Virus record (IMG/VR): IMGVR_UViG_3300036845_000176
Location: 1-45,765 of that record
Direction: 5' to 3' (one strand)
Length of the DNA stretch: 45,765 nucleotides
From: a virus
This document shows, piece by piece, positions 8,150-15,928 of the stretch. Position numbers and translations under genes: made by a program. The notes under the pieces are model-generated. The model was given only the letters and a program-made list of their open reading frames with translations, had not been told where the DNA came from and made no database searches. Positions within the stretch are counted from its first letter, which is position 1. The number at the start of each line of letters is the position of its first letter.

Positions 8150-8374
8150 ATGGCCGATCATTACGTCGCACTGAACGATGGGGTTGAGGGGTTCAAATAC
8201 TCCGACTTCATCACCGGCACGGCGTCAACCGCCGGCACCAATCAGGTCGAGCTTCGTGTCCAGGACGGCACGAATCTCACCAAGAAGGACGTCATCAATA
8301 TCCTCGACGCCTTCGAACGCTTTTTCGAAAACGCCCAGCAGGTCAGCGCGGCTGGCTTCCAGGTCTCAGGCTAA
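8150..8374 (+). CDS. Small capsid-associated hypothetical protein
   Basis: A 74-residue acidic protein with a strong AAGGAG ribosome site. A beta-rich first half is followed by one amphipathic helix (about 43-65). It lies between the capsid and cement genes and is likely made in large amounts with them. Function unknown. Confidence 0.6.
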   Translation: MADHYVALNDGVEGFKYSDFITGTASTAGTNQVELRVQDGTNLTKKDVINILDAFERFFENAQQVSAAGFQVSG

Positions 8375-8386
8375 CAGGAGCAACCC

Positions 8387-8953
8387 ATGGCCGGCCACAA
8401 TCTCAAATCCGCTTCGATCACCAACCTCGATGCCAGCCCGGTAGTCGCCAACACCATCGGTGAGGGCGCGCCCGGCTACGAGACCGTCAACAGCGATTAT
8501 GTGACGACGGTTTCCGGCGACGACACCACGTCGACCTATCGCCTGTGTCGCATCCCGACCAACGCCAAGCTGAAATCGCTCTGGATCAACAGCACGATTG
8601 CAAGCGCCGGCTCGGGCGACATCGACATCGCGTTCTCGGATTCGACCACCGACGGCACCCCGCCGAGCCTTTCCGGCCTCACCAACCCGGTTTGCCAGAT
8701 TACCGGTCCGGCCGACAACAAGCTGTTCGGCTCGGCGCAGTCGCTGGTGCTGGCCAACGCCAATACCGAGTTCACGTTCAAGGGCACCTTCGTGCCGGCG
8801 CACCAGAACATGCCGCTGTGGGCCGTCCTCGTCGCGCTCGGCGCCACCCAGTTCACCACCGATCCCGGCGGTTTCTTCGACATCTACGTCAAGATCACCA
8901 CCGGCATCACCACCGGCGGCTATCTCTCGGCCACGGTTCGCTACGTCGAATAA
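8387..8953 (+). CDS. Capsid cement protein, Bbp16-like jelly roll
   Basis: A 188-residue protein rich in beta strands and small residues, with LCRIPTNAKLKSLWI and a C-terminal FDIYVKITT-GGYLSATVRYVE. It resembles the cement proteins encoded just after the major capsid gene in BPP-1-like phages, which bind the shell exterior. The ribosome site is AGGAG. Assignment rests on resemblance, size and position. Confidence 0.68.
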   Translation: MAGHNLKSASITNLDASPVVANTIGEGAPGYETVNSDYVTTVSGDDTTSTYRLCRIPTNAKLKSLWINSTIASAGSGDIDIAFSDSTTDGTPPSLSGLTNPVCQITGPADNKLFGSAQSLVLANANTEFTFKGTFVPAHQNMPLWAVLVALGATQFTTDPGGFFDIYVKITTGITTGGYLSATVRYVE

Positions 8954-8956
8954 CCG

Positions 8957-9166
8957 ATGGCGCAGAACCAGTTCATCAATGTGGTGCTCGATCCGTCAGC
9001 TGCCGGCAAGCAGGTGACGGATCATCGCAATACGGGCTCACAATCCAGCGCCGCGACGTCGGATTTCACCGTGTCGTTCGACAGCGCCAAGATCACGACG
9101 ATCACCGCGCTGGATTCGGCCTACGCTACCGCGCGCAAGATCGCGGCGGGGCAGCTCAAGCCGTAG
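8957..9166 (+). CDS. Small head-associated hypothetical protein
   Basis: A 69-residue Ser/Thr/Ala-rich protein starting four bases after the cement gene, probably by translational coupling because no ribosome site is seen. It ends at the start of a terminator-like hairpin. Function unknown. Confidence 0.55.
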   Translation: MAQNQFINVVLDPSAAGKQVTDHRNTGSQSSAATSDFTVSFDSAKITTITALDSAYATARKIAAGQLKP

Positions 9167-9194
9167 GGGGACGGGAAACCTGCCCGCCCTTTTT
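9166..9194 (+). terminator. Probable intrinsic terminator after head genes
   Basis: A hairpin with CGGG/CCCG core, one mismatch and two more GC pairs (arms 9167-9175 and 9182-9188) is followed by five T. It begins at the stop codon of the previous gene. It would lower transcription from the capsid genes into the downstream structural genes. Confidence 0.6.
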
Positions 9195-9213
9195 GCAAGA
9201 GAGGCTGTGACGC

Positions 9214-9501
9214 ATGTATAACAAGGTCGAGACATTCCCGTTCTCGAATATCTCCGCGAATACGGCAGGCTTTACCCTGCGCGGCGGCTCCTACGGCATC
9301 ACGGTCCACGCGACGTTCGGCGGCGGCAACGTTGTGCTGCAGCGGCTGGCGGCCGACGGCGCGACGTGGGTCAATGTGATCACCGCCCTTACCGCTGATG
9401 GCTTCGCGTCCACCAATCTGCCAAACGGCACCTATCGCTTTGGCATCACCACCGCGACCGGAGTGTATTGCGATGTCACAGCGGCGGTGACATCGATATG
9501 A
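9214..9501 (+). CDS. Beta-rich small structural protein
   Basis: A 95-residue protein made almost wholly of short beta strands (GGSYGITVHATFGGG, VVLQRL, TYRFGITTATGV). A GAGAGG ribosome site precedes the ATG. It resembles small decoration or fibre-attachment proteins in composition, but no family is certain. Confidence 0.55.
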   Translation: MYNKVETFPFSNISANTAGFTLRGGSYGITVHATFGGGNVVLQRLAADGATWVNVITALTADGFASTNLPNGTYRFGITTATGVYCDVTAAVTSI

Positions 9502-9605
9502 TCGCGTTCCTGCAAATCATCCTGTTCGGTGGGGCGCCGTCATCGGCATCTGGTGGCGGCGGCGGCGGCAGTGCAAGTCCAACCTATTTCATATACGGGT
9601 TCTAA
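9498..9605 (+). CDS. 35-residue Gly-rich peptide
   Basis: A short open frame whose ATG overlaps the previous stop (ATGA) and which ends four bases before the next ATG. It encodes a hydrophobic N-terminus (MIAFLQIILFGG), a run of six Gly and an aromatic end YFIYGF. The tight fit between neighbours supports translation. Function unknown. Confidence 0.5.
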   Translation: MIAFLQIILFGGAPSSASGGGGGGSASPTYFIYGF

Positions 9606-9608
9606 ATC

Positions 9609-10334
9609 ATGGCTGATCCGGTAGTCCACCTCACGAACGGCGTCCCTGACAGCGGAACGGGCAATATCACCACGCTCGGGCAGACGTTGCTCGATGGGGC
9701 GAACATCACCACAGGGGCGACGGCGGACGCTGCGGTGGCGGCGGGTGCTGCCGGGTCGCTCTCGGCGAAGCTCCGGTCGATATCGCGCGACCTCGTAGCT
9801 AATATCGTGCTTGCGGCGGGCTCGGCGTTGATTGGTATTGTCAAGGTAGGGGATGGCACGAACTCCGCTGCGATCAAAGCGGCCTCGACTGCACCGCTTG
9901 CTACCGATCCCGCCCTCGTCGTTGCCATCTCGCCAAATAGCGTGAATGCGAACGGGCAGAAGACAATGGCGAATAGTGCGCCGGTTGTTCTTGCGAGCGA
10001 TCAGGCATCGATTCCGGTGAACGCGACTGGCGTGGATCAGTACGCCACACACAAGGAAGTAGGAGCCAGCGCCACGGCAACCGTGCTTGGTGCGACCGGC
10101 GCAATCGGCGATTACCTCGCATATGTCGTTGTCTATCCTGGCACCGCTGGTTGCGGCGTCGTCACGATTCTTGACGCTGCGGCAACGGTTGGAACGTTCG
10201 CGGGCGGCGGCACCACGGCGCTGCCGAGTCTCGCCCCGTTTACAATACCCGTTGGGGCGTTCTGCACGGGTGCGGGATGGAAGATTACCACGGGTGCTAA
10301 CGTCACTGTCTCGGCAGTCGGCAAGTTTACCTGA
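9609..10334 (+). CDS. Putative decoration/tail structural protein
   Basis: A 241-residue Ala/Thr/Gly-rich protein. The segment ALVVAISPNS...TMANSAPVVLASDQ (about 102-133) is a type of repeat common in phage head- or tail-decorating proteins. The C-terminal 100 residues are beta-rich with two Cys. The stop shares a base with the next ATG (TGATG). Exact role unknown. Confidence 0.55.
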   Translation: MADPVVHLTNGVPDSGTGNITTLGQTLLDGANITTGATADAAVAAGAAGSLSAKLRSISRDLVANIVLAAGSALIGIVKVGDGTNSAAIKAASTAPLATDPALVVAISPNSVNANGQKTMANSAPVVLASDQASIPVNATGVDQYATHKEVGASATATVLGATGAIGDYLAYVVVYPGTAGCGVVTILDAAATVGTFAGGGTTALPSLAPFTIPVGAFCTGAGWKITTGANVTVSAVGKFT

Positions 10335-11026
10335 TGCTGCTCAAGCCGAAAAAGAAGGGGCTGTTTCTGGCAACGGCTACGCCTTTCTATAAGGCGACCG
10401 GCGGCGGCGTTGTGTTTTCGCTAACGAACACTGATAGCGCAGTAGATAATTCCAACGCAACAACCATCACCTATAGCGGAAAATCATTCGGCGCTGCTGA
10501 TCCAAACCGCATCATCATCGTCGCTCTCGGGGCTAGAACAACTAACACAGCCCTGACGTCCGTGACCATCGGCGGTGTAACCGCAACTGAAGTGTCGGGG
10601 TCCGCCGCCATCAACACCAACACAACGCTGTGTGATATCTACCAGGCTGCGGTTCCGACCGGAACCACTGGAAATATCGTCATAGTGGGTCCGGCCGCAC
10701 TGGTAAGATCGGGTATCGGCGTATTTCGTCTCGTGACGGCAACGCCTGCTGCGACATCGGCGTCAAACAATGAGTCACTCTCCGCCGCTTCAATTGCTGC
10801 TTCTGTGACGGTTCCGGCGACGGGCAAGGGTATCGCATTTCAAATGAACAGAGATACCGTGGCACCTGCAACATGGACGAATGCCACGTCTGATTTTGGG
10901 CTTGCAATTACTGGCGGTTCCGGGGCCGTGACCGGCGCTGACGTGACTGGAACTGGAGCGGTGACCGTCACCGCTGCCGCGGCATCGGGTGAAGTCTGCC
11001 TTTCGATCGCCGCGTGGGGGCCGTAG
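10334..11026 (+). CDS. Putative tail/decoration structural protein
   Basis: A 230-residue Thr/Ala/Ser-rich protein of predicted beta strands with a basic N-terminus (MLLKPKKKG). It lies between two structural genes with no gaps. GC content drops in this and the next gene compared with the capsid genes, suggesting a region exchanged between phages. Function unknown, probably virion. Confidence 0.5.
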   Translation: MLLKPKKKGLFLATATPFYKATGGGVVFSLTNTDSAVDNSNATTITYSGKSFGAADPNRIIIVALGARTTNTALTSVTIGGVTATEVSGSAAINTNTTLCDIYQAAVPTGTTGNIVIVGPAALVRSGIGVFRLVTATPAATSASNNESLSAASIAASVTVPATGKGIAFQMNRDTVAPATWTNATSDFGLAITGGSGAVTGADVTGTGAVTVTAAAASGEVCLSIAAWGP

Positions 11027-13605
11027 TGACTGTAGGACTCCTTTCGTTTGCGGTCCCGCCCTTCGGCTTCAACGGCGGCAAGCTCCAGGTTCAATCCGAC
11101 TTCCTTCAGAACGGCGGAGACTTCCCCTTTGTAAATCTTCTGCTCGGAGCGCAGTCGTGGTCGTTCGCTGACAATTCAGGATGGCCTTCGCCGAATGTTC
11201 TTGACCCGACTACTGGCTTGCCGACGTCCATTTCAAATGGAGGCGTGTCTACGGTCTTTCAGATTCCGGCTCAGTCCGATCGAAGCGGCAACTACTATGT
11301 CATCACCACTGGCAAGGGAACGATATCGAGCACCGGCCTTACTTCAACGGCTGTTAATGGCACCAATGTCCAAACGCTGATCTCTGGAGCAGCGCTGGGA
11401 AGCAATACGCAGATAACGTTTAACATCACCGCCACGGACGCCACGACACCCATCACCAAGGTTGCCTTCGTTCACAATCAAGACGTTTCAGCCTATCTTG
11501 CTGACAATCTTGCTTTCGGCGGCAAATTCATTCCGATCCTCCAGCAATTGAAGCCGGGGGTCATTCGATTCCTGAATTGGCAAAACGGCAACCTGACCAA
11601 CGAGACTACGTGGTCATCGCGCAAGCCTCAGACTCACTGGTCATTTGCATCTCAGTATTTCCCAACACAGAAAACCGATTCCGTTCTCGGCTGTCAGGTC
11701 GGATATCTCGGCTCGACGACCAGCACCCTCAATGATTATGTGGTATCTGACAGCGGCGGCACCGCCGCCCCCGTCGACAAGCAGACCGTCATGGTAAACT
11801 TCGATGCAGCGGCAGTCACCGTTACTAGCGGCGCGAATGCTCAGATATCTTGGACCGGCCACGGGCTTTCAACCGGAAGCCCATTCATGCTGTTTACGAC
11901 GGTTGCTGGATCGGTTCCAGGCGGCCTGACGCTCTATCCGAGCGGCGCAGGCGGAGCGGTGATCTTCTACGCGATCTTCGTCGATGCCAACACCGTCCAG
12001 TTTGCAACGACCTATGCCAACGCGATTGCTAACACCGCGATCACCACCAGCAGCACTGGCAGCGGTGTTCTCGCGCATGCAACCGTCGTCAATTCGGCTG
12101 TAACAATCACGGTCTCGACATCGAACGTCGCATGGGCAAATCACGGCCTTTCAACCGGCGATCCGATCGGGTTCGGTGGAAACAACCCATGTGGCAACGT
12201 CTCACTGGGCATCAATTACTATGCGATCGTTATCGATGCTAACAACATCAACATCGCCACCTCGCGCGCCAACGCGCTTAGTTCAACCAAGGTTACCTTC
12301 ACCGGGAGTGCTGGCGGCGGTGTAATCGCCTGTCGTTTGCCGACACTCAGCCTGAACGGTACCGGCGCGGTGCCCATCAGGGCGTCTGGTGGTCAAATCA
12401 TGACCATCAATGGCAACTCAATGCCGTTGGCGAGGGCCTTTCAGAACCATATCGTTCAGGGCGCTCTGACCTACGATGCAGCATTGAATAGCTGGATCAA
12501 GGCTGGAGGCGATGCAGCCGATGGAAATATCGGCATCAGGGGCAATGTGCCACCGGAGATTTGTCTCAAGCTTTGCACATTGATCGGAGCGCATCCCTAT
12601 TTCGTATCCGGCTATTTGATGCTCGATCCGATGACGGATTACATGCCGTCGTTGATGACATATTGCCAGAACAACGCGCCCTCATGGATGATTCCGAGGT
12701 TCGAAGCCTACAATGAGAATTGGAACAACGTCACTCCAGGGTCGAACTACGCGCAGTTCAAAGCTTTCGCGAACTGGGGCGTGCAGGAATTTCCCGCCCA
12801 CAACTGGGTAGGGAAAACTTGTTCAACTCTGGGGCAAGCTGCCGCCAACGTCTGGTCCGGTGGAAAAGGTACCAAGTATCATGTGCTGGTAGGCGTGCAA
12901 ACACCTGGTATTGTTGACGCCTCATCTGCTTCGCAAAGCAACAATCGACTTGTAGCCGCACAATACACGGCGCAGGCAGCGGCTGCGCAATCGCCCTACA
13001 CCAAAACCGCGGCCTATCAATGGTGCACGCATGTCTGCTGTGCTCAATACCTCACGCCAACACTTTACGGCACGACGAGCGGCAACCCGAATGAATCGTC
13101 GATGGCTTCAACGTGGGCTGCTAACGGTAGCCTGCCGAACGACGCGCTACTCACCACCTATGTAGACTCAATCACTGGAGCGGCTGCAAACTTTAATCTT
13201 GCGCAGCTACAAACGAACTACTCCGCGATCTTCGCATGGGCGCAGGGTGCTGGTGTTTCAGGGGGATGGGCTGGATCATATAAGCTAGGGATGTGCGGCT
13301 ATGAGGGCGGTTACTCGCCTAGTTTGTTCGCCAGCACAACTCAAATCTACAATTTTCGAGTCGCAACCAAGTTCGGGGCCGATGTCGGTATAGGTCTGAA
13401 CGGTGGCACACTCGTAAATGGCTCCACGGTAGCCGGAGCCCTGAACGACTTCATCAGCGCAGGCGGCGTGTTTCCATCCTGCTTCCAGCTTGCGGGCGGC
13501 ACAGGGACGGGAAGCGGCAACGCGTGGAGCGTTCTGGACCCGACAATCTATCTCAGCCCGCAGCCCGCTCAATGGACCGCGCTGGTGGCGTTCAGCAATA
13601 CTTAA
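11026..13605 (+). CDS. Large glycosidase-like tail protein (possible depolymerase)
   Basis: An 859-residue protein starting at GTG 11026, which overlaps the previous TAG and has GGGGG upstream (GTG 11014 is an alternative). Residues about 165-215 and 455-855 read like a TIM-barrel glycoside hydrolase. YNENWN (near E564) fits a clan A acid/base, and MCGYEGGYSPS (near E760) fits a nucleophile. Two copies of a roughly 90-residue beta domain (NHGLSTGDPI...YYAIVID) are inserted at about 265-440. It probably binds and cuts host surface sugar. It ends tail-to-tail with the antisense methyltransferase, the two TAA stops sharing TTAA. Confidence 0.6.
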   Translation: MTVGLLSFAVPPFGFNGGKLQVQSDFLQNGGDFPFVNLLLGAQSWSFADNSGWPSPNVLDPTTGLPTSISNGGVSTVFQIPAQSDRSGNYYVITTGKGTISSTGLTSTAVNGTNVQTLISGAALGSNTQITFNITATDATTPITKVAFVHNQDVSAYLADNLAFGGKFIPILQQLKPGVIRFLNWQNGNLTNETTWSSRKPQTHWSFASQYFPTQKTDSVLGCQVGYLGSTTSTLNDYVVSDSGGTAAPVDKQTVMVNFDAAAVTVTSGANAQISWTGHGLSTGSPFMLFTTVAGSVPGGLTLYPSGAGGAVIFYAIFVDANTVQFATTYANAIANTAITTSSTGSGVLAHATVVNSAVTITVSTSNVAWANHGLSTGDPIGFGGNNPCGNVSLGINYYAIVIDANNINIATSRANALSSTKVTFTGSAGGGVIACRLPTLSLNGTGAVPIRASGGQIMTINGNSMPLARAFQNHIVQGALTYDAALNSWIKAGGDAADGNIGIRGNVPPEICLKLCTLIGAHPYFVSGYLMLDPMTDYMPSLMTYCQNNAPSWMIPRFEAYNENWNNVTPGSNYAQFKAFANWGVQEFPAHNWVGKTCSTLGQAAANVWSGGKGTKYHVLVGVQTPGIVDASSASQSNNRLVAAQYTAQAAAAQSPYTKTAAYQWCTHVCCAQYLTPTLYGTTSGNPNESSMASTWAANGSLPNDALLTTYVDSITGAAANFNLAQLQTNYSAIFAWAQGAGVSGGWAGSYKLGMCGYEGGYSPSLFASTTQIYNFRVATKFGADVGIGLNGGTLVNGSTVAGALNDFISAGGVFPSCFQLAGGTGTGSGNAWSVLDPTIYLSPQPAQWTALVAFSNT

Positions 13606-14453
13606 AGATTAGCGGCAGTGAGAAACTTGAAATGGTCGCCGATTGCCAGTTCCTTGCGATCTCGCGGTTCTTGCCGCGCCGGATGGTCGAGAATATGGCA
13701 AACATGCATGGCGCTATACCAGTGAGCGGCAGAAACCGGTCTGCGTCCCGGCAAACTGCGATCATTGCCGATCTTGCGCATCTCGTTTTCTGAATTGAAC
13801 TCGTCGATAGCGGCGAGTTCACCACACCACTGGTTGGCAAAGAAGAAATTCACGTCGTCAAAATACATGCTGACGGCTGGAACGTATTTGTCCGGCGAAC
13901 TTGTGAGGCAGCGCAACCCGGCTCTGGTGGCCGAATAGATATCTACGTCAACAGAGACAAAGCCGAGCGGGGATGACGGGTCGATCGAGGCGGTAAAAGG
14001 TCCGATGGTCTTCTCGATATCACCCCAGATGATCTCGGCGCGCCCATCGATTTTATTCAAGAGAACGTCTCGGTTCTCCATGGTGAAGTCGCCGGGGTTC
14101 CAGAGTTCGGGATGATCTTTGTGGCCCTGAATTGAGGGAAGGCCGGCGCCCGTATCGAAGCCAACGATGCGGAAAGTGACGCCGGTCTCTCGGGTGATCT
14201 GCTCGGCGCAGTCGATCATGTTGAGCAGCCCGCGACCGCTTGCCACGCCCATTTCGACAACGGTGACGGATTTCTTGCCAAAATATTTCGCGTTATCGGC
14301 AGCGCGGAGCATTCCATAGAGGTAGTACGGGCGACTGATTAGCCCGTAGCTCTCTTGGGTTCTGAAATCGCCGGTCTTTCTGATCCACGCTTCTTCGCCG
14401 AAAGCCTGCTTGTAAAGCTTGCGCTTAATTCTGGTGGCCAGTCCATCTTTCAT
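13602..14453 (-). CDS. SAM-dependent methyltransferase (cargo gene)
   Basis: A 283-residue class I methyltransferase: VEMGVASGRG (66-75) is the SAM-binding loop, FD (99-100) the acidic end of strand 2, and VDVD (168-171) and MYFDD (196-200) follow. This resembles TylF/macrocin-type O-methyltransferases acting on sugars. It is antisense to the whole late block, with its own GAGGGG ribosome site and lower GC, so it looks like a cargo gene that could be expressed in the prophage. Methylating a host surface sugar, hence blocking superinfection or altering the receptor, is an inference. Confidence 0.75.
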   Translation of the reverse strand: MKDGLATRIKRKLYKQAFGEEAWIRKTGDFRTQESYGLISRPYYLYGMLRAADNAKYFGKKSVTVVEMGVASGRGLLNMIDCAEQITRETGVTFRIVGFDTGAGLPSIQGHKDHPELWNPGDFTMENRDVLLNKIDGRAEIIWGDIEKTIGPFTASIDPSSPLGFVSVDVDIYSATRAGLRCLTSSPDKYVPAVSMYFDDVNFFFANQWCGELAAIDEFNSENEMRKIGNDRSLPGRRPVSAAHWYSAMHVCHILDHPARQEPRDRKELAIGDHFKFLTAANL

Positions 14454-14579
14454 GTGCGCCCCTCAAATTGATTCCGAATAAATACGTCTACCCCAACACC
14501 CGTCCGGTTCAACGGGCGGTTGAATTTAACCTTACCCGACGCCGGCCGGGAACGGCAAGCCCGGACCTCCCCGCCTGAT

Positions 14580-14592
14580 GGTGCGTTGCTGG
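14580..14592 (+). promoter_or_regulatory. Late element copy 5, before tail tubular A-like gene
   Basis: An exact GGTGCGTTGCTGG. The ATG at 14621 is 41 bases downstream and directly preceded by CGTCCGGGC, with no Shine-Dalgarno sequence. The element lies upstream of the 5' end of the antisense methyltransferase gene, where late transcription would need restarting. Confidence 0.68.
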
Positions 14593-14620
14593 CCTGACCG
14601 CCCGCCCGCATCGTCCGGGC

Positions 14621-15925
14621 ATGACGGCATACAGGGCCCCCGTTGATATCGCCAATCGCGCGCTGCAGCATTGCGGAGCGGGCCGGATCGCCACGCCCGA
14701 TTTCAGCGAGATCAGCCGCAACTGCGCCGAAATCTCGTTCTGCTACGACAAGTTGCGTGAGGCTGAGCTGCAAAGCCGAAACTGGACCTTTGCGATCCGC
14801 CACCAGATCCTGCGCGCGATCGACGTCAACACGATGCTGCTCAAGCCGTCGCTGTGGTCGCCGGTCACGACCTATTTCGTCGGGTCGATCGTCGCCGACG
14901 CCCAGGGCAGCCTGTGGATATCGGAAATCCCCAATAACACCAACAACGACCCGCTGCTGACGTCGTTCTGGGCGCCGTATTTCGGCCCGCGCGCGGCCCC
15001 GCTCTACGATGCCAGCGGGACCACGGCCTATTCGGCGGGCGAGCTCGTCTACACCACGCCGGGCGACGGCACCAACCGGGTCTACCTGTCGCTGCAATCG
15101 GCCAATTCCGACGTGCCTTCGGCGGCCACGGCCTACGATCCGACCGTCACCTATTTCAGGAATCAGGTCGTGACGCTTTCGAGCGTCGCTTACATGAGCC
15201 TGATCGACCTCAACCTCAACCAGTTGCCGAACCTCGCGCCGGCGCTGTGGGCGGCCGGCACTACCTACGCGGCCGGCAACAAGGTCGGCGGCTCCGACGG
15301 CATGATCTACCAGTCGGTCGGCTCGGGAAATCTCGGCAACGATCCGACGATCGACGGCGACGTGCACTGGACCAACACCAACGTACTCAATCCGTGGACC
15401 ACGGTGTTCGTCGGCGGCAGCGGTTCGGTCAAATGGCTCCAGATCGGCGGCACCGAATTTCCGGCCGGCGTCACACTGGCCACGCTCAACATCGTCTATC
15501 CGCCCGGTGCCGGCCCATCGACGCAATCGTTCTCCGCCAACGTGTTCATGCTGCCGGCCGGCTTCCTGCGCAAGGCGCCGCAGAACCCGAAGCCGGGCAT
15601 GCCGTGGCTCGGCGGCCCGAGCGGGGTCGATTATGACGACTGGCTGATCGAGGGCCGATACCTCATCACATCCGACAGCGGCCCGATTGCACTGCGCTTC
15701 GTCGCCAACATGACCGACGTGTCGAAGATGCACACGATGTTCTGCGAGGGCCTGTCGCTGCGCATCGGCCTCGAGGTGTGCTCGATCCTCACCCAGTCCG
15801 ACGCCAAGATGAAATCGATCGCCGAAAAATACAAAAAATGGATGGGCGACGCCCGGACGATCGACGGCATCGAGGACGGCTTCACCGATTCCCCCGACGA
15901 CGAATACATAGCCGTGAGGCGCTAG
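14621..15925 (+). CDS. Tail tubular protein A-like adaptor with sugar-binding inserts
   Basis: A 434-residue protein. Residues 1-70 and the C-terminal 100 match T7 gp11-type adaptors that join portal to nozzle (DIANRALQHCGAGRI, CYDKLREAELQSRNW). The middle (about 77-252) holds four modules of the pattern Y-x-x-G-x-x-V...Y/W...NP...W that resemble small chitin-binding (CBM5/12) modules. Typical adaptors are about 200 residues, so the insert doubles the size. It starts 41 bases after a late element without a Shine-Dalgarno sequence. Confidence 0.75.
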   Translation: MTAYRAPVDIANRALQHCGAGRIATPDFSEISRNCAEISFCYDKLREAELQSRNWTFAIRHQILRAIDVNTMLLKPSLWSPVTTYFVGSIVADAQGSLWISEIPNNTNNDPLLTSFWAPYFGPRAAPLYDASGTTAYSAGELVYTTPGDGTNRVYLSLQSANSDVPSAATAYDPTVTYFRNQVVTLSSVAYMSLIDLNLNQLPNLAPALWAAGTTYAAGNKVGGSDGMIYQSVGSGNLGNDPTIDGDVHWTNTNVLNPWTTVFVGGSGSVKWLQIGGTEFPAGVTLATLNIVYPPGAGPSTQSFSANVFMLPAGFLRKAPQNPKPGMPWLGGPSGVDYDDWLIEGRYLITSDSGPIALRFVANMTDVSKMHTMFCEGLSLRIGLEVCSILTQSDAKMKSIAEKYKKWMGDARTIDGIEDGFTDSPDDEYIAVRR

Positions 15926-15928
15926 CCT

